Assembly: GCF_032108445.1 (NCBI RefSeq)
Contig: NZ_CP134876.1
Span: 5,580,001-5,644,000 of the forward strand
DNA: 64,000 nt
DNA from: Micromonospora halotolerans
GTDB lineage: Bacteria; Actinomycetota; Actinomycetes; Mycobacteriales; Micromonosporaceae
Direction of reading: 5' to 3'
Position 1 is the first letter of the stretch. Each line of letters starts with the position of its first letter. Shown here in pieces: positions 1 through 9,284 of this stretch. Position numbers and translations under genes: made by a program. The notes beneath the pieces were generated by a model that did no database searches, was not told where the DNA came from, and saw only the letters and a list, made by a program, of their open reading frames with translations.

Positions 1-1211
1 ACGTCGCGCTGGTCGGCGGCGGTGGCGCCGCCTCCCTCGTGCTGGCCGCCCTGGACCGGCACGACGTGACCGGCCTGCGGGTCGCCGTCGTCGACCCGGT
101 GCGCAAGCGCGGCCAGGACCGCACCTGGGCGTTCTGGGGCGCCCCGGGCGGCGACCTCGACCCGCTGCTGAGCGCGAGCTGGTCGGAGGTCGACGTGGTC
201 ACGACCGCCGGCCGCCGCGTCCTGCCGCTCACCCCGCTGCGGTACGCCATGCTCCGCTCGGCCCCGGTCTACGACCGGGCTGCCGCGGCCGAGCGGCGGC
301 TGGGCGCGGTGCGGATCGGCGCGCCGGCCGGCGTGCTGGCCGACGACGGTCACCGGGTGGCCGTCCACGACCCGGAGGGGCGGCCGCTGGTGCGGGCCGG
401 CTGGGTGCTGGACTCCCGGCCCCGCCCGCCGGCCCGGCCCGGGCGGACGAGCTGGTTGCAGCACTTCCGCGGCTGGTGGCTGGCGGCCGACCGGCCCACC
501 TTCGACCCGGGCCGGGCGGTGCTCATGGATTTCCGCACCCCGCAGCCCGCCCGGGGCGTCTCCTTCGGCTACGTCCTGCCGGTCGACGACCGGTACGCCC
601 TGGTCGAGTACACCGAGTTCGGCCCGGCCGTGCTCACCGACGCGGGCTACGACGCGGCGCTGCGCGGGTACGCCGGCCTGCTCGGCCTGGACCTGTCCGG
701 GCTGCGGGTGCGGGAGGTGGAGAACGGGGTGATCCCGATGACCGACGGCCCGTTCGTGCCCCGCCCGTCGCCGCGGGTGGTCCGGCTCGGCACCGCGGGT
801 GGCGCCACCCGCCCGTCCACCGGGTTCACGTTCTCCGCGATGCTCCGGCAGGCCGAGCAGGTGGCCCGGGCCCTGGCGGCGGGCCGGCCGCCGGTGCCGG
901 CGCCGGCGTATCCCGGGCGGCACCGGTGGATGGACGCGGTGGCGCTGCGTGCCCTGGACCGGGGGCACGTCAGCGGGGTGGAGTTCTTCGAGCGGCTGTT
1001 CGACCGGAACCCGCCGGAGCGGGTGCTGCGCTTCCTCGACGGGGTCACCTCGCCGGCCGAGGACCTGGCGGTGATGCGGTCCAGCCCGCTGCTGCCGATG
1101 ACCGGCGCGGTGCTCGGCGACGCGGCCGGCCGGCTCCGCGCCCGGGTGCGCCGCGGCCCCGCCCCCGTGCCGGGGGCCGGCTCGCGGGCCGCCGGTCGGG
1201 CCGGCCCGTAG
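1..1211 (+). CDS. crtY: Lycopene cyclase (FAD-dependent), 5' end cut by window edge
   Basis: The reading frame is open from base 3, so the start codon lies outside the window. The first visible residues, ALVGGGGAAS, are the FAD-binding glycine loop of the lycopene beta-cyclase family. Further family signs are DRTWAFW shortly after the Rossmann strand and the QHFRGW stretch in the middle, followed by a LGTAGGATRPSTG segment typical of these flavoproteins. The enzyme cyclises the ends of lycopene in carotenoid synthesis, probably at the membrane. The rest of a carotenoid cluster would be to the left, and no other carotenoid gene is seen on the right. The product is of normal length (about 400 residues). 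Function is inferred from family motifs; which ring type it makes cannot be told. Confidence 0.85.
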   Translation, partial: VALVGGGGAASLVLAALDRHDVTGLRVAVVDPVRKRGQDRTWAFWGAPGGDLDPLLSASWSEVDVVTTAGRRVLPLTPLRYAMLRSAPVYDRAAAAERRLGAVRIGAPAGVLADDGHRVAVHDPEGRPLVRAGWVLDSRPRPPARPGRTSWLQHFRGWWLAADRPTFDPGRAVLMDFRTPQPARGVSFGYVLPVDDRYALVEYTEFGPAVLTDAGYDAALRGYAGLLGLDLSGLRVREVENGVIPMTDGPFVPRPSPRVVRLGTAGGATRPSTGFTFSAMLRQAEQVARALAAGRPPVPAPAYPGRHRWMDAVALRALDRGHVSGVEFFERLFDRNPPERVLRFLDGVTSPAEDLAVMRSSPLLPMTGAVLGDAAGRLRARVRRGPAPVPGAGSRAAGRAGP

Positions 1212-1292
1212 CGGGCGATCACGGCGCCCGCGTTGGTGGTGACGCGGTCGGTCGATCGCAACGCGCCCGGGTCGACCAGCCGCCGCAGGGTG

Positions 1293-2405
1293 TCAGCGGC
1301 CGAGTTCCGCGGCGACGTGGTCGCGGACCAGCAGCCTCAGCCGCTCCATCGGGTCGCCGTCACCGGCGCCGAGCCGGTTGCGCACCGCCGCCACGGTCAA
1401 CCCCAGTTCCGGGTACGCGAACGCCAGGCTGCCGCCGCTCCCGGCGGTGCCGAAGGACCCGTCGGCGTCGACCGCGTAGCCGAGGCCGAACGTCGCCTCC
1501 TGCCCGAACACCCACTCCTCGGCGCGCACCGCCACGGCGGACACCTCCCGGAGGCGTTCCGGCGCGATGAGCCGCACCCCGTCGACGGGGCCGAGCAGCG
1601 CCGCGTACATCCGGGCGACCGCGCGGGCCGACATCGTGCCGACCGCCGGCACGTCGGCGCGGAGCACCTCGGGGCGGCCGCCGGTCGTGGCGTCCGGGCG
1701 GACGTGCGGCGGGGCCACCGCGTCGAAGTTCGGCAGGTTCGCGCCCGCCCAGGTCATGAGGGCGGCCAGGCCGGCGTCCTCCAGCCGGGCCAGCCGGGGC
1801 AGGTCGGCCTCCGGCACGCCGAGGAACAGCTCGCCGGTCACGCCCAGCGGCCCGGCCACCTCCTCGGCCAGCACCTGCGAGACCGGCTTGCCGGTGACCC
1901 GCCGGACCACCTCGCCGACCAGCCAGCCCCACGTCCAGGCGTGGTACGCCAGCCGCTCGCCGGGCGCCCAGAGCGGTTGCGCGTCGGCGAGCAGCCCGCA
2001 CATCCGGTCCCAGTCGGTGAAGTCCGCCGGGGTGATGTCGGCGGGCAGGGTCGGCAGCCCGGCGGTGTGGGTGAGGGCGTGCCGCAGCGTGATGCCGTCC
2101 TTGCCGTGCCGCGCGAATTCCGGCCACACGTCGGCGATGCGCAGGTCGTAGTCGAGCCGCCCCCGCTCGGCGAGCACGTGCACGACGGTGGCGGTGAGCC
2201 CCTTGCCGGTGGACACGGCGTGCACCGGTGTGTCGGCGGTGAGCGGCCGGCCGGTGGTGGTGTCGGCCAGCCCGGCCTGCTCCTCGACGATCGGCGCGCC
2301 GGCCACGTACGCGGCCACCTGTACCCCGGCCTCCCGCCCGGAGCTGACCAGATCGTCGATCGCCGCGCGTACCTCGGCCCGCAGGCCGTCCCACCGTCCG
2401 TCCAT
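1293..2405 (-). CDS. Beta-lactamase-fold serine hydrolase (EstB/class C-like)
   Basis: A 370-residue protein of the serine beta-lactamase/esterase family (PF00144 type). The catalytic SxxK motif is Ser65-Thr-Gly-Lys68 in VSTGKG; the second motif appears as YHAWTWGW, where the Tyr acts as general base in EstB-like esterases; a Gly-rich GTAGSGGSL segment near residue 325 takes the place of the KTG box. No signal peptide is visible, which favours an intracellular esterase or small-molecule hydrolase rather than a secreted beta-lactamase or DD-peptidase. It is convergent with the lycopene cyclase. Start: ATG at 2405. The substrate is unknown. Confidence 0.85.
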   Translation of the reverse strand: MDGRWDGLRAEVRAAIDDLVSSGREAGVQVAAYVAGAPIVEEQAGLADTTTGRPLTADTPVHAVSTGKGLTATVVHVLAERGRLDYDLRIADVWPEFARHGKDGITLRHALTHTAGLPTLPADITPADFTDWDRMCGLLADAQPLWAPGERLAYHAWTWGWLVGEVVRRVTGKPVSQVLAEEVAGPLGVTGELFLGVPEADLPRLARLEDAGLAALMTWAGANLPNFDAVAPPHVRPDATTGGRPEVLRADVPAVGTMSARAVARMYAALLGPVDGVRLIAPERLREVSAVAVRAEEWVFGQEATFGLGYAVDADGSFGTAGSGGSLAFAYPELGLTVAAVRNRLGAGDGDPMERLRLLVRDHVAAELGR

Positions 2406-2489
2406 AATCAGGGACCCTGCCAGAGCGCCTCGCGGGTGTCGTGCGGTTTTCCGTGTCCGGTCGGCAGCGGGTGGCCGCGCCGGAGCCCG

Positions 2490-2540
2490 CCCCGCGCGTT
2501 CGGCGACCGCCGGGGCGGGTTCATCCGGGTGGGCGCCTAC
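2490..2540 (+). pseudogene. Short remnant resembling a P450 internal segment
   Basis: Between the serine hydrolase and the metallophosphoesterase, the plus strand reads AFGDRRGGFIR in one frame. The same residues, with nearly identical DNA, occur inside the intact P450 at about 15,065-15,105. The match covers only about 45 bp, has no start, and is followed by unrelated sequence. It is best read as the remains of a deleted P450 gene, although chance or gene conversion cannot be excluded. Confidence 0.35.
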
Positions 2541-2541
2541 C

Positions 2542-5379
2542 TCATGACGTCGCGTCCAACAAGAACACCGGTGGAGTGTCGGACTCCCGGCTGCCGTAGC
2601 TGCTCGACGAGGCGCCGCTCGAGGTCAGGCCGACGGTGAACGTGCCGTTGCCGCTCACCACCGGGGTGATGTCGAGGGTGACCCAGGAGCCGCTGGTCGT
2701 CCGGCCGCTGGCCGCGACCGCGGTGCTGCCGATCGGGGGTGCGTTGTTCCAGGTGGTCTGGGTCTCCGACCAGGTGGAGTCGGCGACCGGGCGGACCACG
2801 AAGCCGCTGGACGAGCCGGCAGCGATCCAGATCTTCAGCCGTGCGCGGCGCACCACCCCGGTCTGCCCGGACACCGCGAACTTCAGGTATGCGTTGGTGA
2901 CCGGGTCGCCGTCGACCCGCAGAAGCGTGGCGGTCCCGTACTTGCTGGTGGGACTGGACGCCTTGACGTAGGTGTCCGCCACCGCCGCGAGCGGGGTGAC
3001 CGCCGGCGTGGTGACCGCGTTCGGCGCGCCCGGGCCTGACGAGTTGCCGGCGGCGTCGAAGGCGGAGACCGTGTACGAGTAGGACGTCTCCGACAGGGCG
3101 GTGGTGTCGGTGAAGGTCTGGCCTGTCGTGGTCGCGATGGCCGTGCCGTCGCGATAGACCTGGTACCCGGCCACGCCGGAGTCGTCCGTGGCGGGCACCC
3201 ACGACAGCTCGACCCGGTTCGGGCCGGCGGCCGTGGCCTGCAGATCGGTGGGGACCGTGGGTGGGTTGCCGTCCGGGGTGGTGACGGACACCGGCTCGCT
3301 CGGCCCGGACACGTTCCCCGCGCCGTCGACCGCCGCGACCAGGTACGTGTACGAGGTGCGGGCGGTGCCGACCGTCTCGTCGACGAACGTCTCGCCGGAC
3401 GAGGTTTCCGCCAGCAGGCTGCCGTCGCGGAAGATCCGGTACCGTGCGGCGCCGACGTTGTCGGTGGCCGCGTCCCAGGCGAGACCGACCGCGCCGGGCG
3501 CCACGCCGGTGACCCGCAGGTTCGTCGGGGCCGACGGCACCAGCGTGTCGCGTACTGCGGTCACCCGGTTCGACTCGGCGCTGGTGTTTCCGGCGGCGTC
3601 CAGGGCGCGGACGCTCCAGTTGTGCGGTTCGTTCGCCGGCACGTCGCTGTCGGCGTATGTGGTGGCCGGGACGGTCGTCACCGGCGCGCCGTCCCGGAGC
3701 ACCTCGTATCCGCTGACGCCGACGTTGTCGGCCGCTGCCGACCAGTTGAGGCTCACCGTCTCGGGCGAGGTCACGGCGGCGAGCCCGGCCGGAACGGTAG
3801 GCGGCGTGGTGTCCGGGCCGGGGGTCGTGACGGCCACCGGTACGCGGTCGGAGCGGTTCCCGGCCGCATCGACCGCGTCGACAGTGTATTCGTACCGGGT
3901 CGCCCCGGCGACGGCGGTGTCCGTCCAGGCGGTCGCGGTGGCGGGCAGATCGGCCACGGCGGCGCCGTCGCGGTAGACGCGGTAGCCGGTCACACCGTAG
4001 TTGTCGGTCGCCCCGGCCCAGCTGAGATGTACCGACGGGATCGAGGTCGGGTTCGCGGTCAGGCCGGTCGGCGCGGCCGGGCTGATGCCGTCCGCGCCCT
4101 TGCAGGAGACGGTCGACGAGTCGACCAGTGTCGTTCCCCCGGCACCGGCCGCGTGGTACCGCAGGTCAGCGCGGTTGCCGAAGAGCTCCATCCGGATCGC
4201 GCCGTAGCTCTTGTTGGTCTTGACCACGCGGGCGTCCGAGCTCAGGAAGCCCTGACTCGAGTGGCCGCCGCCGCCCACCACCAGCTCGACGATGCCGTCG
4301 GCGGCGGGCGCGCCGCCCGCGCCCATCGGAGTCCAGCGCTGGTAGTTGTGGTCGTGTGCGCTGAGCAGCAGCGTGACGTGATGCGCGGCCATGAGGTCCC
4401 ACATGGCCTGCATTCGCGGCGCAGGGTCCTCCGAGCCGATGCTGAACAGCGGGTGGTGCCAGAATACCATCGTGCACGGGCTGCGGTTCGCGGCGAGGTC
4501 CGCCGCCAACCACTCGTACTGCGGCGTGCCCGGGGCGACCCGGTTGTAGTTGCTGGTCGAGTCGATTGCGACGAAGTGCCATCCGTTGACGTCGTAGCTG
4601 TAGTAGTGCGGAATGTTGTCCCAGAAGTGGAAGTAGCCGTCCGCCCTGTTGCCGGTGTACTCGTGGTTGCCGACGACCGGGGTGGTGACGCCGCGCAGCC
4701 GCCCGAAGAAGGCGTCGGCGCCGCCATACCAGTTCTTGAACTCGGTGAGCGTGCCGTCCTCGTAGACGTCGCCTAGGTACAGGAACAGGTCCGGATCCCA
4801 ACCGACGAGCGAGTTGGTGACGTTCACCGCGTTGGTCTCGCCGCCGGCGCCATCGCCGACAGCGGCCACGACGAAGGGTTCCTGGGGACCGCGCGCGCGA
4901 ATCGATGGGACGGACCACTGCCGGGTGTTCTCCGGGGCGGTGACGTTGCCGTTGGCGAAGGTGACCGTGATGTGGGTCTCCGGCCCGGCGTATCCGTCGC
5001 GCATCTTCGCGGAGACGCCGAGCACGTGTTCGCCGTCGGCGAAGTCGGCGGAGGAGAGGACGAACTGGTGCGGCGACTGGAAGTCCGTGAGCAGGTACTG
5101 CCCGTCCAGAGACCACTCGGTCTTGGCGACGCCGGGGCTGGTGCCGACCGTCACGTTGACGGTTGCGGTGACAACGGCATCGCCCTCGATGGTGCTGCCG
5201 TTGGGTGGTTGGGCGACGCAGACCAGCACGGTGTAGGCCCCGCTCGGCGGGCTCGACGTACGGCAGGTGGGGGAGGCGCTCTCGGCGGGGCCGCTCAGGG
5301 ACAGAGTCAGCCCGGCGGCGACGGATACGGCGACGACTGTCACGGCGGCCCGAGGCCGTGTCGTTCTGCGAAGCTTCAT
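2542..5379 (-). CDS. Secreted metallophosphoesterase with FN3 repeats and DNRLRE domain
   Basis: A 945-residue exported protein. A basic Sec signal (MKLRRTTRPR then a hydrophobic run ending near SAS, residue 36) is followed by an Ig-like region and a calcineurin-type phosphoesterase domain. The metal-binding motifs are all present in order: VGDG, YLGDVYEDG, VVGNHEY, FWHHPLFS and SAHDHNYQRW. Four fibronectin type III modules (roughly residues 430-800) follow, each with the DNVGV/WDAATD pattern, and then a C-terminal DNRLRE-type domain starting VADTYVKAS. The FN3 and DNRLRE modules suggest cell-surface or polysaccharide attachment. It probably cleaves phosphomonoesters or diesters outside the cell. 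It is the last member of the minus-strand envelope cluster, 13 bp after a small remnant ORF. The substrate is not known. Confidence 0.85.
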   Translation of the reverse strand: MKLRRTTRPRAAVTVVAVSVAAGLTLSLSGPAESASPTCRTSSPPSGAYTVLVCVAQPPNGSTIEGDAVVTATVNVTVGTSPGVAKTEWSLDGQYLLTDFQSPHQFVLSSADFADGEHVLGVSAKMRDGYAGPETHITVTFANGNVTAPENTRQWSVPSIRARGPQEPFVVAAVGDGAGGETNAVNVTNSLVGWDPDLFLYLGDVYEDGTLTEFKNWYGGADAFFGRLRGVTTPVVGNHEYTGNRADGYFHFWDNIPHYYSYDVNGWHFVAIDSTSNYNRVAPGTPQYEWLAADLAANRSPCTMVFWHHPLFSIGSEDPAPRMQAMWDLMAAHHVTLLLSAHDHNYQRWTPMGAGGAPAADGIVELVVGGGGHSSQGFLSSDARVVKTNKSYGAIRMELFGNRADLRYHAAGAGGTTLVDSSTVSCKGADGISPAAPTGLTANPTSIPSVHLSWAGATDNYGVTGYRVYRDGAAVADLPATATAWTDTAVAGATRYEYTVDAVDAAGNRSDRVPVAVTTPGPDTTPPTVPAGLAAVTSPETVSLNWSAAADNVGVSGYEVLRDGAPVTTVPATTYADSDVPANEPHNWSVRALDAAGNTSAESNRVTAVRDTLVPSAPTNLRVTGVAPGAVGLAWDAATDNVGAARYRIFRDGSLLAETSSGETFVDETVGTARTSYTYLVAAVDGAGNVSGPSEPVSVTTPDGNPPTVPTDLQATAAGPNRVELSWVPATDDSGVAGYQVYRDGTAIATTTGQTFTDTTALSETSYSYTVSAFDAAGNSSGPGAPNAVTTPAVTPLAAVADTYVKASSPTSKYGTATLLRVDGDPVTNAYLKFAVSGQTGVVRRARLKIWIAAGSSSGFVVRPVADSTWSETQTTWNNAPPIGSTAVAASGRTTSGSWVTLDITPVVSGNGTFTVGLTSSGASSSSYGSRESDTPPVFLLDATS

Positions 5380-5392
5380 CGAAGTCAGTCCT

Positions 5393-5650
5393 CTAGGGGT
5401 AGACGTTGCCGGCGATGTTCAGCCCGTACCTCGGGGTCTTGGTGGTCTCGTCGCCGGGGGAGGCGCTGCCCCACACCTGGTTGCCTTCGCCGGGGACCGC
5501 GTCGGCGGAGGTGATCCGGATGCCGTCGCCCCGGGACACGTCGGCGGAGCTGTCGACGACGAAGTTGCCGGTGCCCTCGTTGTCGTCGCTGGCGTGAAAC
5601 GTGCCGCCCGCGCGACAGTGCGCGCCTTCCCAGGAGCGAATCGTTGTCAC
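5393..5650 (-). pseudogene. 85-residue remnant of a secreted beta-helix-type protein, or orphan small ORF
   Basis: The GTG start overlaps the stop of the GH99-like gene (GTGA), and the stop lies 13 bp before the metallophosphoesterase. The product has no signal peptide. It reads like the C-terminal end of a right-handed beta-helix protein: Asn/Gly/Asp-rich text such as ASDDNEGTGNFVV and RYGLNIAGNVYP. A complete beta-helix enzyme would be several hundred residues, so this is probably what remains after a deletion. It could still be translated by coupling. Low certainty. Confidence 0.35.
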
Positions 5651-7923
5651 TGATCGGCGCTACCGGCCTCCGTTCCGGAGGTCCGGCCCGGCGGGGACGG
5701 TGATGAGCGGCGGCGCCGGAGGAGCACCCCGAGCGGTAACAGCACCGCCGCCGCCCCGGCGACCAGGAGTGCGGCCCAGGCACTCAGCCCCCAGTGGTCG
5801 CCATCGCCCGGCTCGCTGCTGTCCGCCGGTACCGCGATGTCGACGTGGACGCCGAGCAGGTCGGCGAGCACGTTGATGTCGGCGGCGCTGAAGCGTTCGC
5901 TCGGCTCGATGTGGGTGTTCTCGCTGAACTCGTTCCAGCTGATCACCCCGATCGCGTCCGGATCGGAGAGGCGTGCCGCGGCGAACGAGGCCCGCAGGGT
6001 GTCACCCGAGCGGCGCGGCACCTCCCGCTTGCCGCCGACCAGGCGCGCGTCGAAGCCGGGCGTCACCGGGGCGATCCACAGCCCGCCCCGCTGGTGCACC
6101 GCCCGGGACATCTCCGCCAGCTTCTTCCCGCTGGTGCCGGCCGTCGGGTCCACCGAGGACCAGTAGTAAGCCTGGCCGTCCAGCGCACCCTGACTCGACT
6201 CGATGTCCGCAAGGCTCTTCGCGTTGCCGAGGACCAGAAGCTTCCCCCGTACGCTGCCGACCGTGGCCCCGATCTGCGCCGCCGTGAAGCGGTCGCTGCC
6301 CGTCCAGACCACCACCGGCCGGCCGAAGATGTCGAAGACCGGGTCGGTGGCGTACCGGGTCGCGAAGTACGTGAGGTCCGTGCGGACGGTGTCGAAGGCC
6401 AGCGGGGTACGGGCGAAGTCGAGCCCCTGGTACACGATGCCCAGGCGGAAGTGCTCCTCGCGGGCCACCTCGACCAGCTTGGCCAGCCGCTCGTCGAGCT
6501 GTGGGGTGTGCTTCCACGACACCAGGAACCCGTTGATGCCGGCGGACTTGGCCATCCGCACATGTCGCCGCATGATCTCGACGTCATCGCTGGAATAGCG
6601 ACCGAGCAACGGGTAGTCGATCTTCGCGCGGTTCCAGGACGTCGGGTTGAACCAGATGTAGTAGTAGGCGAGGACCGGGACGGGAGCCGCCGCCGGCTGC
6701 GGGGTGCTGTCCCCTCGATGGCCGACGTCGGCCCGGGCGGGCGCGGGTGGCAGCAGCGGAACGGCCAACGCGGCGAGCAGCACCAGGGTGACCCCGGCCC
6801 GCAGTGGCGCGGACCGGTCATCCTCGGCCTGGAGCCGCGGGGGTGGGCCCGCCCGCGGCCTCCGCCACCGTCGGCGGTGCCTCGACCGCGGGCGTCGTGC
6901 CTCGTCGCGGGCCGTCCCGGCGCGGCCGGCCCGGCGTAACCGGGCGAGCAGGTGCGGCCGTCCGAGCAGGATCAGGCCCACCGCGACGACCAGGACCGCG
7001 AGGGTCACCAGGGTCATGTCGGCCACGCTGATCACGGTGAGGGTCACCTCCTGGTCCTTGCTGATGCTGACCGGACGCCCGAACGACACGCCGCCGCCGA
7101 ACACGGTGATCGTGTACGTGCCGCGCGGCAGGTCGGGCACCACCGCCGTGCCGTCCCGGCCGAACGGCAGCTGCTCGACGCCGCCGTCGGCGCGCGTGAG
7201 CTCGATACCGTCGCCGACCTGCCGGGTGAAGAACATGTCGGTCGCCGTGAACGCGACGCGGAAGAACAGCAGCTGCACCACCCACGCCCGCTGCTCCCAC
7301 GGCACGAATTTCTGTCCCGCCCGGTTGACCACCGAGGTGCCGTCGACAATCGCGCTGTCGACCACGTAGTAGAGCTGCTTGGACACCAGTCCCTGTGGGC
7401 CCTGCTGAGTCCGGCTCTCGGAGACCCAGCGTGGCTGGGCCACCCCGTCGCCGGCCAGATCGTGGATCTCACCCGTGTTGCTGCGCAGTCGCATGGCGGA
7501 GACGCGGTCCGCGGGCACGGTATTGCCGAACCGGTCGAGGAAGCTCCATGACACCAGGCGTGCGGTGCGCAGGCCGAGCTCCACGGCCTTGCCCCGCGCC
7601 CCGGCGTCCGGATTTCCCCGGAACCGGTCGAAGATGACCTTGCGATCGGGGCTGATCCGGGTCTCCGGAACGACGAGGCGTTTCTCCAGGCCGACGAAGT
7701 TGCGGACGCGGATCCGCAGCAGGCCCCTGGCGTCGGACCTGGCGACCTGCCCGTCCACCTTGACCACCACGCCGGGCAGCGGGGGCACCGTCTGCAGGTG
7801 CAGCGTTCCCGGCCCCGCCGACGAGGGCCGGGCGCTCGCGGCGGCCGGCAGCACGACCACCGTCAACGTGGCCGCGACCAGCGACAGCAGGGCGGCCCGC
7901 ACGATCCGCCGGGTCACGACCAT
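5647..7923 (-). CDS. Two-part membrane protein with C-terminal GH99-like glycosidase domain
   Basis: 758 residues starting at ATG 7923, which overlaps the upstream stop by 10 bp; the open frame continues upstream only as a shadow. Residues 1-30 form a signal peptide. An extracytoplasmic region with a carboxypeptidase-regulatory-like turn (LPRGTYTITVFGGG) runs to a transmembrane helix at about 303-321. A basic Arg-rich linker follows, then a second hydrophobic segment at about 374-395 ending in APARA like a second signal peptide. The C-terminal domain begins VLAYYYIWFNP and contains WNEFSENTHIEPS, as in GH99/WbsX-like (endo-alpha-mannosidase-type) proteins. A last helix and Arg tail anchor it at about 711-740. 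It looks like two ancestral genes joined in frame. A role in mannan or surface-glycan processing is inferred from the neighbouring mannosyltransferase-like genes. Confidence 0.7.
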   Translation of the reverse strand: MVVTRRIVRAALLSLVAATLTVVVLPAAASARPSSAGPGTLHLQTVPPLPGVVVKVDGQVARSDARGLLRIRVRNFVGLEKRLVVPETRISPDRKVIFDRFRGNPDAGARGKAVELGLRTARLVSWSFLDRFGNTVPADRVSAMRLRSNTGEIHDLAGDGVAQPRWVSESRTQQGPQGLVSKQLYYVVDSAIVDGTSVVNRAGQKFVPWEQRAWVVQLLFFRVAFTATDMFFTRQVGDGIELTRADGGVEQLPFGRDGTAVVPDLPRGTYTITVFGGGVSFGRPVSISKDQEVTLTVISVADMTLVTLAVLVVAVGLILLGRPHLLARLRRAGRAGTARDEARRPRSRHRRRWRRPRAGPPPRLQAEDDRSAPLRAGVTLVLLAALAVPLLPPAPARADVGHRGDSTPQPAAAPVPVLAYYYIWFNPTSWNRAKIDYPLLGRYSSDDVEIMRRHVRMAKSAGINGFLVSWKHTPQLDERLAKLVEVAREEHFRLGIVYQGLDFARTPLAFDTVRTDLTYFATRYATDPVFDIFGRPVVVWTGSDRFTAAQIGATVGSVRGKLLVLGNAKSLADIESSQGALDGQAYYWSSVDPTAGTSGKKLAEMSRAVHQRGGLWIAPVTPGFDARLVGGKREVPRRSGDTLRASFAAARLSDPDAIGVISWNEFSENTHIEPSERFSAADINVLADLLGVHVDIAVPADSSEPGDGDHWGLSAWAALLVAGAAAVLLPLGVLLRRRRSSPSPPGRTSGTEAGSADQ

Positions 7924-9284
7924 CGCCGCCGAAGCGCCGCGACGCCGACCAACGCCGCCACCAGGCTGCCCGTGACGGCGTACGACGCGAAGACCGGAAC
8001 CGGGTTCGGTCTGATCACGACGGGCGGCGTGCGTTCGGTGCCGAGGAAGACGGCCGGCCGCGGTGGTCGGTCGAAGTCGAAGGCGTCGAGGAACGTCTTC
8101 GCCTTGCGGTCGCGTTCGGCCAACGGCTCCAGCCGCCAGTTGACCTCGATGAACTTCAACGCCGAGGTGAAGTCGAGGGTGGTCGAGTCCACGTACCCGC
8201 GTCGGGCGTAGGGACTGACCAGCAGGGCGGGCACGCGGAAGCCGTATCCGTAGGCGTCGACCTGCGGCGGTGGCACGTGGTCGTACCAGCCGCCCCAGTC
8301 GTCGTACGACCACAGGAAGGCCGACGAGTCCCAGTCCGGCGAGCGCATCAGCTGGGTCACCAGCGTCCGGACGAGGTTCTGGCCGGCTCGGATGCTGCCC
8401 GGCGGGTGTTCGCTGTCCCCGGCCGGAGCGATGAAGGAGACGGCGGGCAACTGACCCTTGGCGGCGTCGTCGTAGTACTGGTCCAGGTCGACGATCTTGT
8501 TGAACAGCCTGGGATCGTCGACGTAGCGTGCGTAGCCGAGCAGCGGCACCCAGATGACCTGCGCGCCCCGGTCGATGTCCTCCGCACTGGTGCGTGAGCG
8601 GAAGGTGATCGTCGGGTCGTAGTTCTCCACGTAGAACTTCCAGCTGATCCCCGCGGCCTCCAGCCGGTCGAAGATGGTCGGGATGTTGCCCCAGCCGTCC
8701 GCTGGAATCGACTCCGACGACCCGGTGGCGCCCGGGCCGCCGGTCACCCGGAACATGTGGTTGCGGATGCTGCCCGAATTGGACGAGCTGAAGAAGCGGT
8801 CGAAGAGCACGTACTCGTCGGCGATGTTCCAGTAGTACGGCAGGTCCCGGTCGTCGTAGTAGGCCATCGCGAGCTTGCCGTCCTTGCCCTGCGTGCTGAC
8901 CCCTTCGACGAAGCCGTCCATGCGGCGGTTGTTGTACTGCACCCGGAAGGCCTCGGCCGTGTGGTCGAGGTCGAGGCTGCCGAGCTCGCCCATGTGGAAG
9001 GGCTTGACGCAGGCCCCGGCCTGGCCCCGGCTGACCGGCATGCAGGTGCCCGGGGGGATCCCGTCGACGCCGGGCCGCGTGCCGAAGTAGTTGTCGAAGG
9101 TGTGGTTCTCCTGCATGAGGAAGACGAAGTGGTCGATCGGTGTGGTGGGGCTCGGTGCGGCCGTGGCCCCGGCGGCGTGCGCGGCCGCGGGCGGGTTCGC
9201 GAGCACCAGCAGGCCGGCGATCAGCAGCGCGCGGCGGAGCAGGCGCCCAACGTGCCTGCGACGCGCGGGGTGGGGATCGGTCAT
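7914..9284 (-). CDS. Secreted phosphoesterase of the phospholipase C/acid phosphatase family
   Basis: 456 residues from ATG 9284, overlapping the stop of the glycosyltransferase upstream by 4 bp (ATGA). A signal peptide (RRALLIAGLLVLANPP, cleavage near AHA) leads to the family's hallmark metal/nucleophile motif FLMQENHTFDNYFGT. Later motifs include FSSSNSGSIRNHMF, FLWSYDDWGGWYDHVPPP and LLVSPYARRGYVD, all diagnostic of the bacterial phospholipase C/AcpA family (PF04185). A C-terminal helix (SYAVTGSLVAALVGVAAL) followed by RRRW suggests anchoring at the outer face of the membrane. It probably hydrolyses phospholipids or phosphate esters outside the cell. The gene sits in the middle of an overlapping envelope operon. 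Confidence 0.88.
   Translation of the reverse strand: MTDPHPARRRHVGRLLRRALLIAGLLVLANPPAAAHAAGATAAPSPTTPIDHFVFLMQENHTFDNYFGTRPGVDGIPPGTCMPVSRGQAGACVKPFHMGELGSLDLDHTAEAFRVQYNNRRMDGFVEGVSTQGKDGKLAMAYYDDRDLPYYWNIADEYVLFDRFFSSSNSGSIRNHMFRVTGGPGATGSSESIPADGWGNIPTIFDRLEAAGISWKFYVENYDPTITFRSRTSAEDIDRGAQVIWVPLLGYARYVDDPRLFNKIVDLDQYYDDAAKGQLPAVSFIAPAGDSEHPPGSIRAGQNLVRTLVTQLMRSPDWDSSAFLWSYDDWGGWYDHVPPPQVDAYGYGFRVPALLVSPYARRGYVDSTTLDFTSALKFIEVNWRLEPLAERDRKAKTFLDAFDFDRPPRPAVFLGTERTPPVVIRPNPVPVFASYAVTGSLVAALVGVAALRRRWS

Noticed and set aside
3000..4060. Possible CRISPR or DNA-level repeats
   Set aside because: The periodicity comes from four fibronectin III modules in the coding sequence; units are about 270 bp and diverged, with no spacers.
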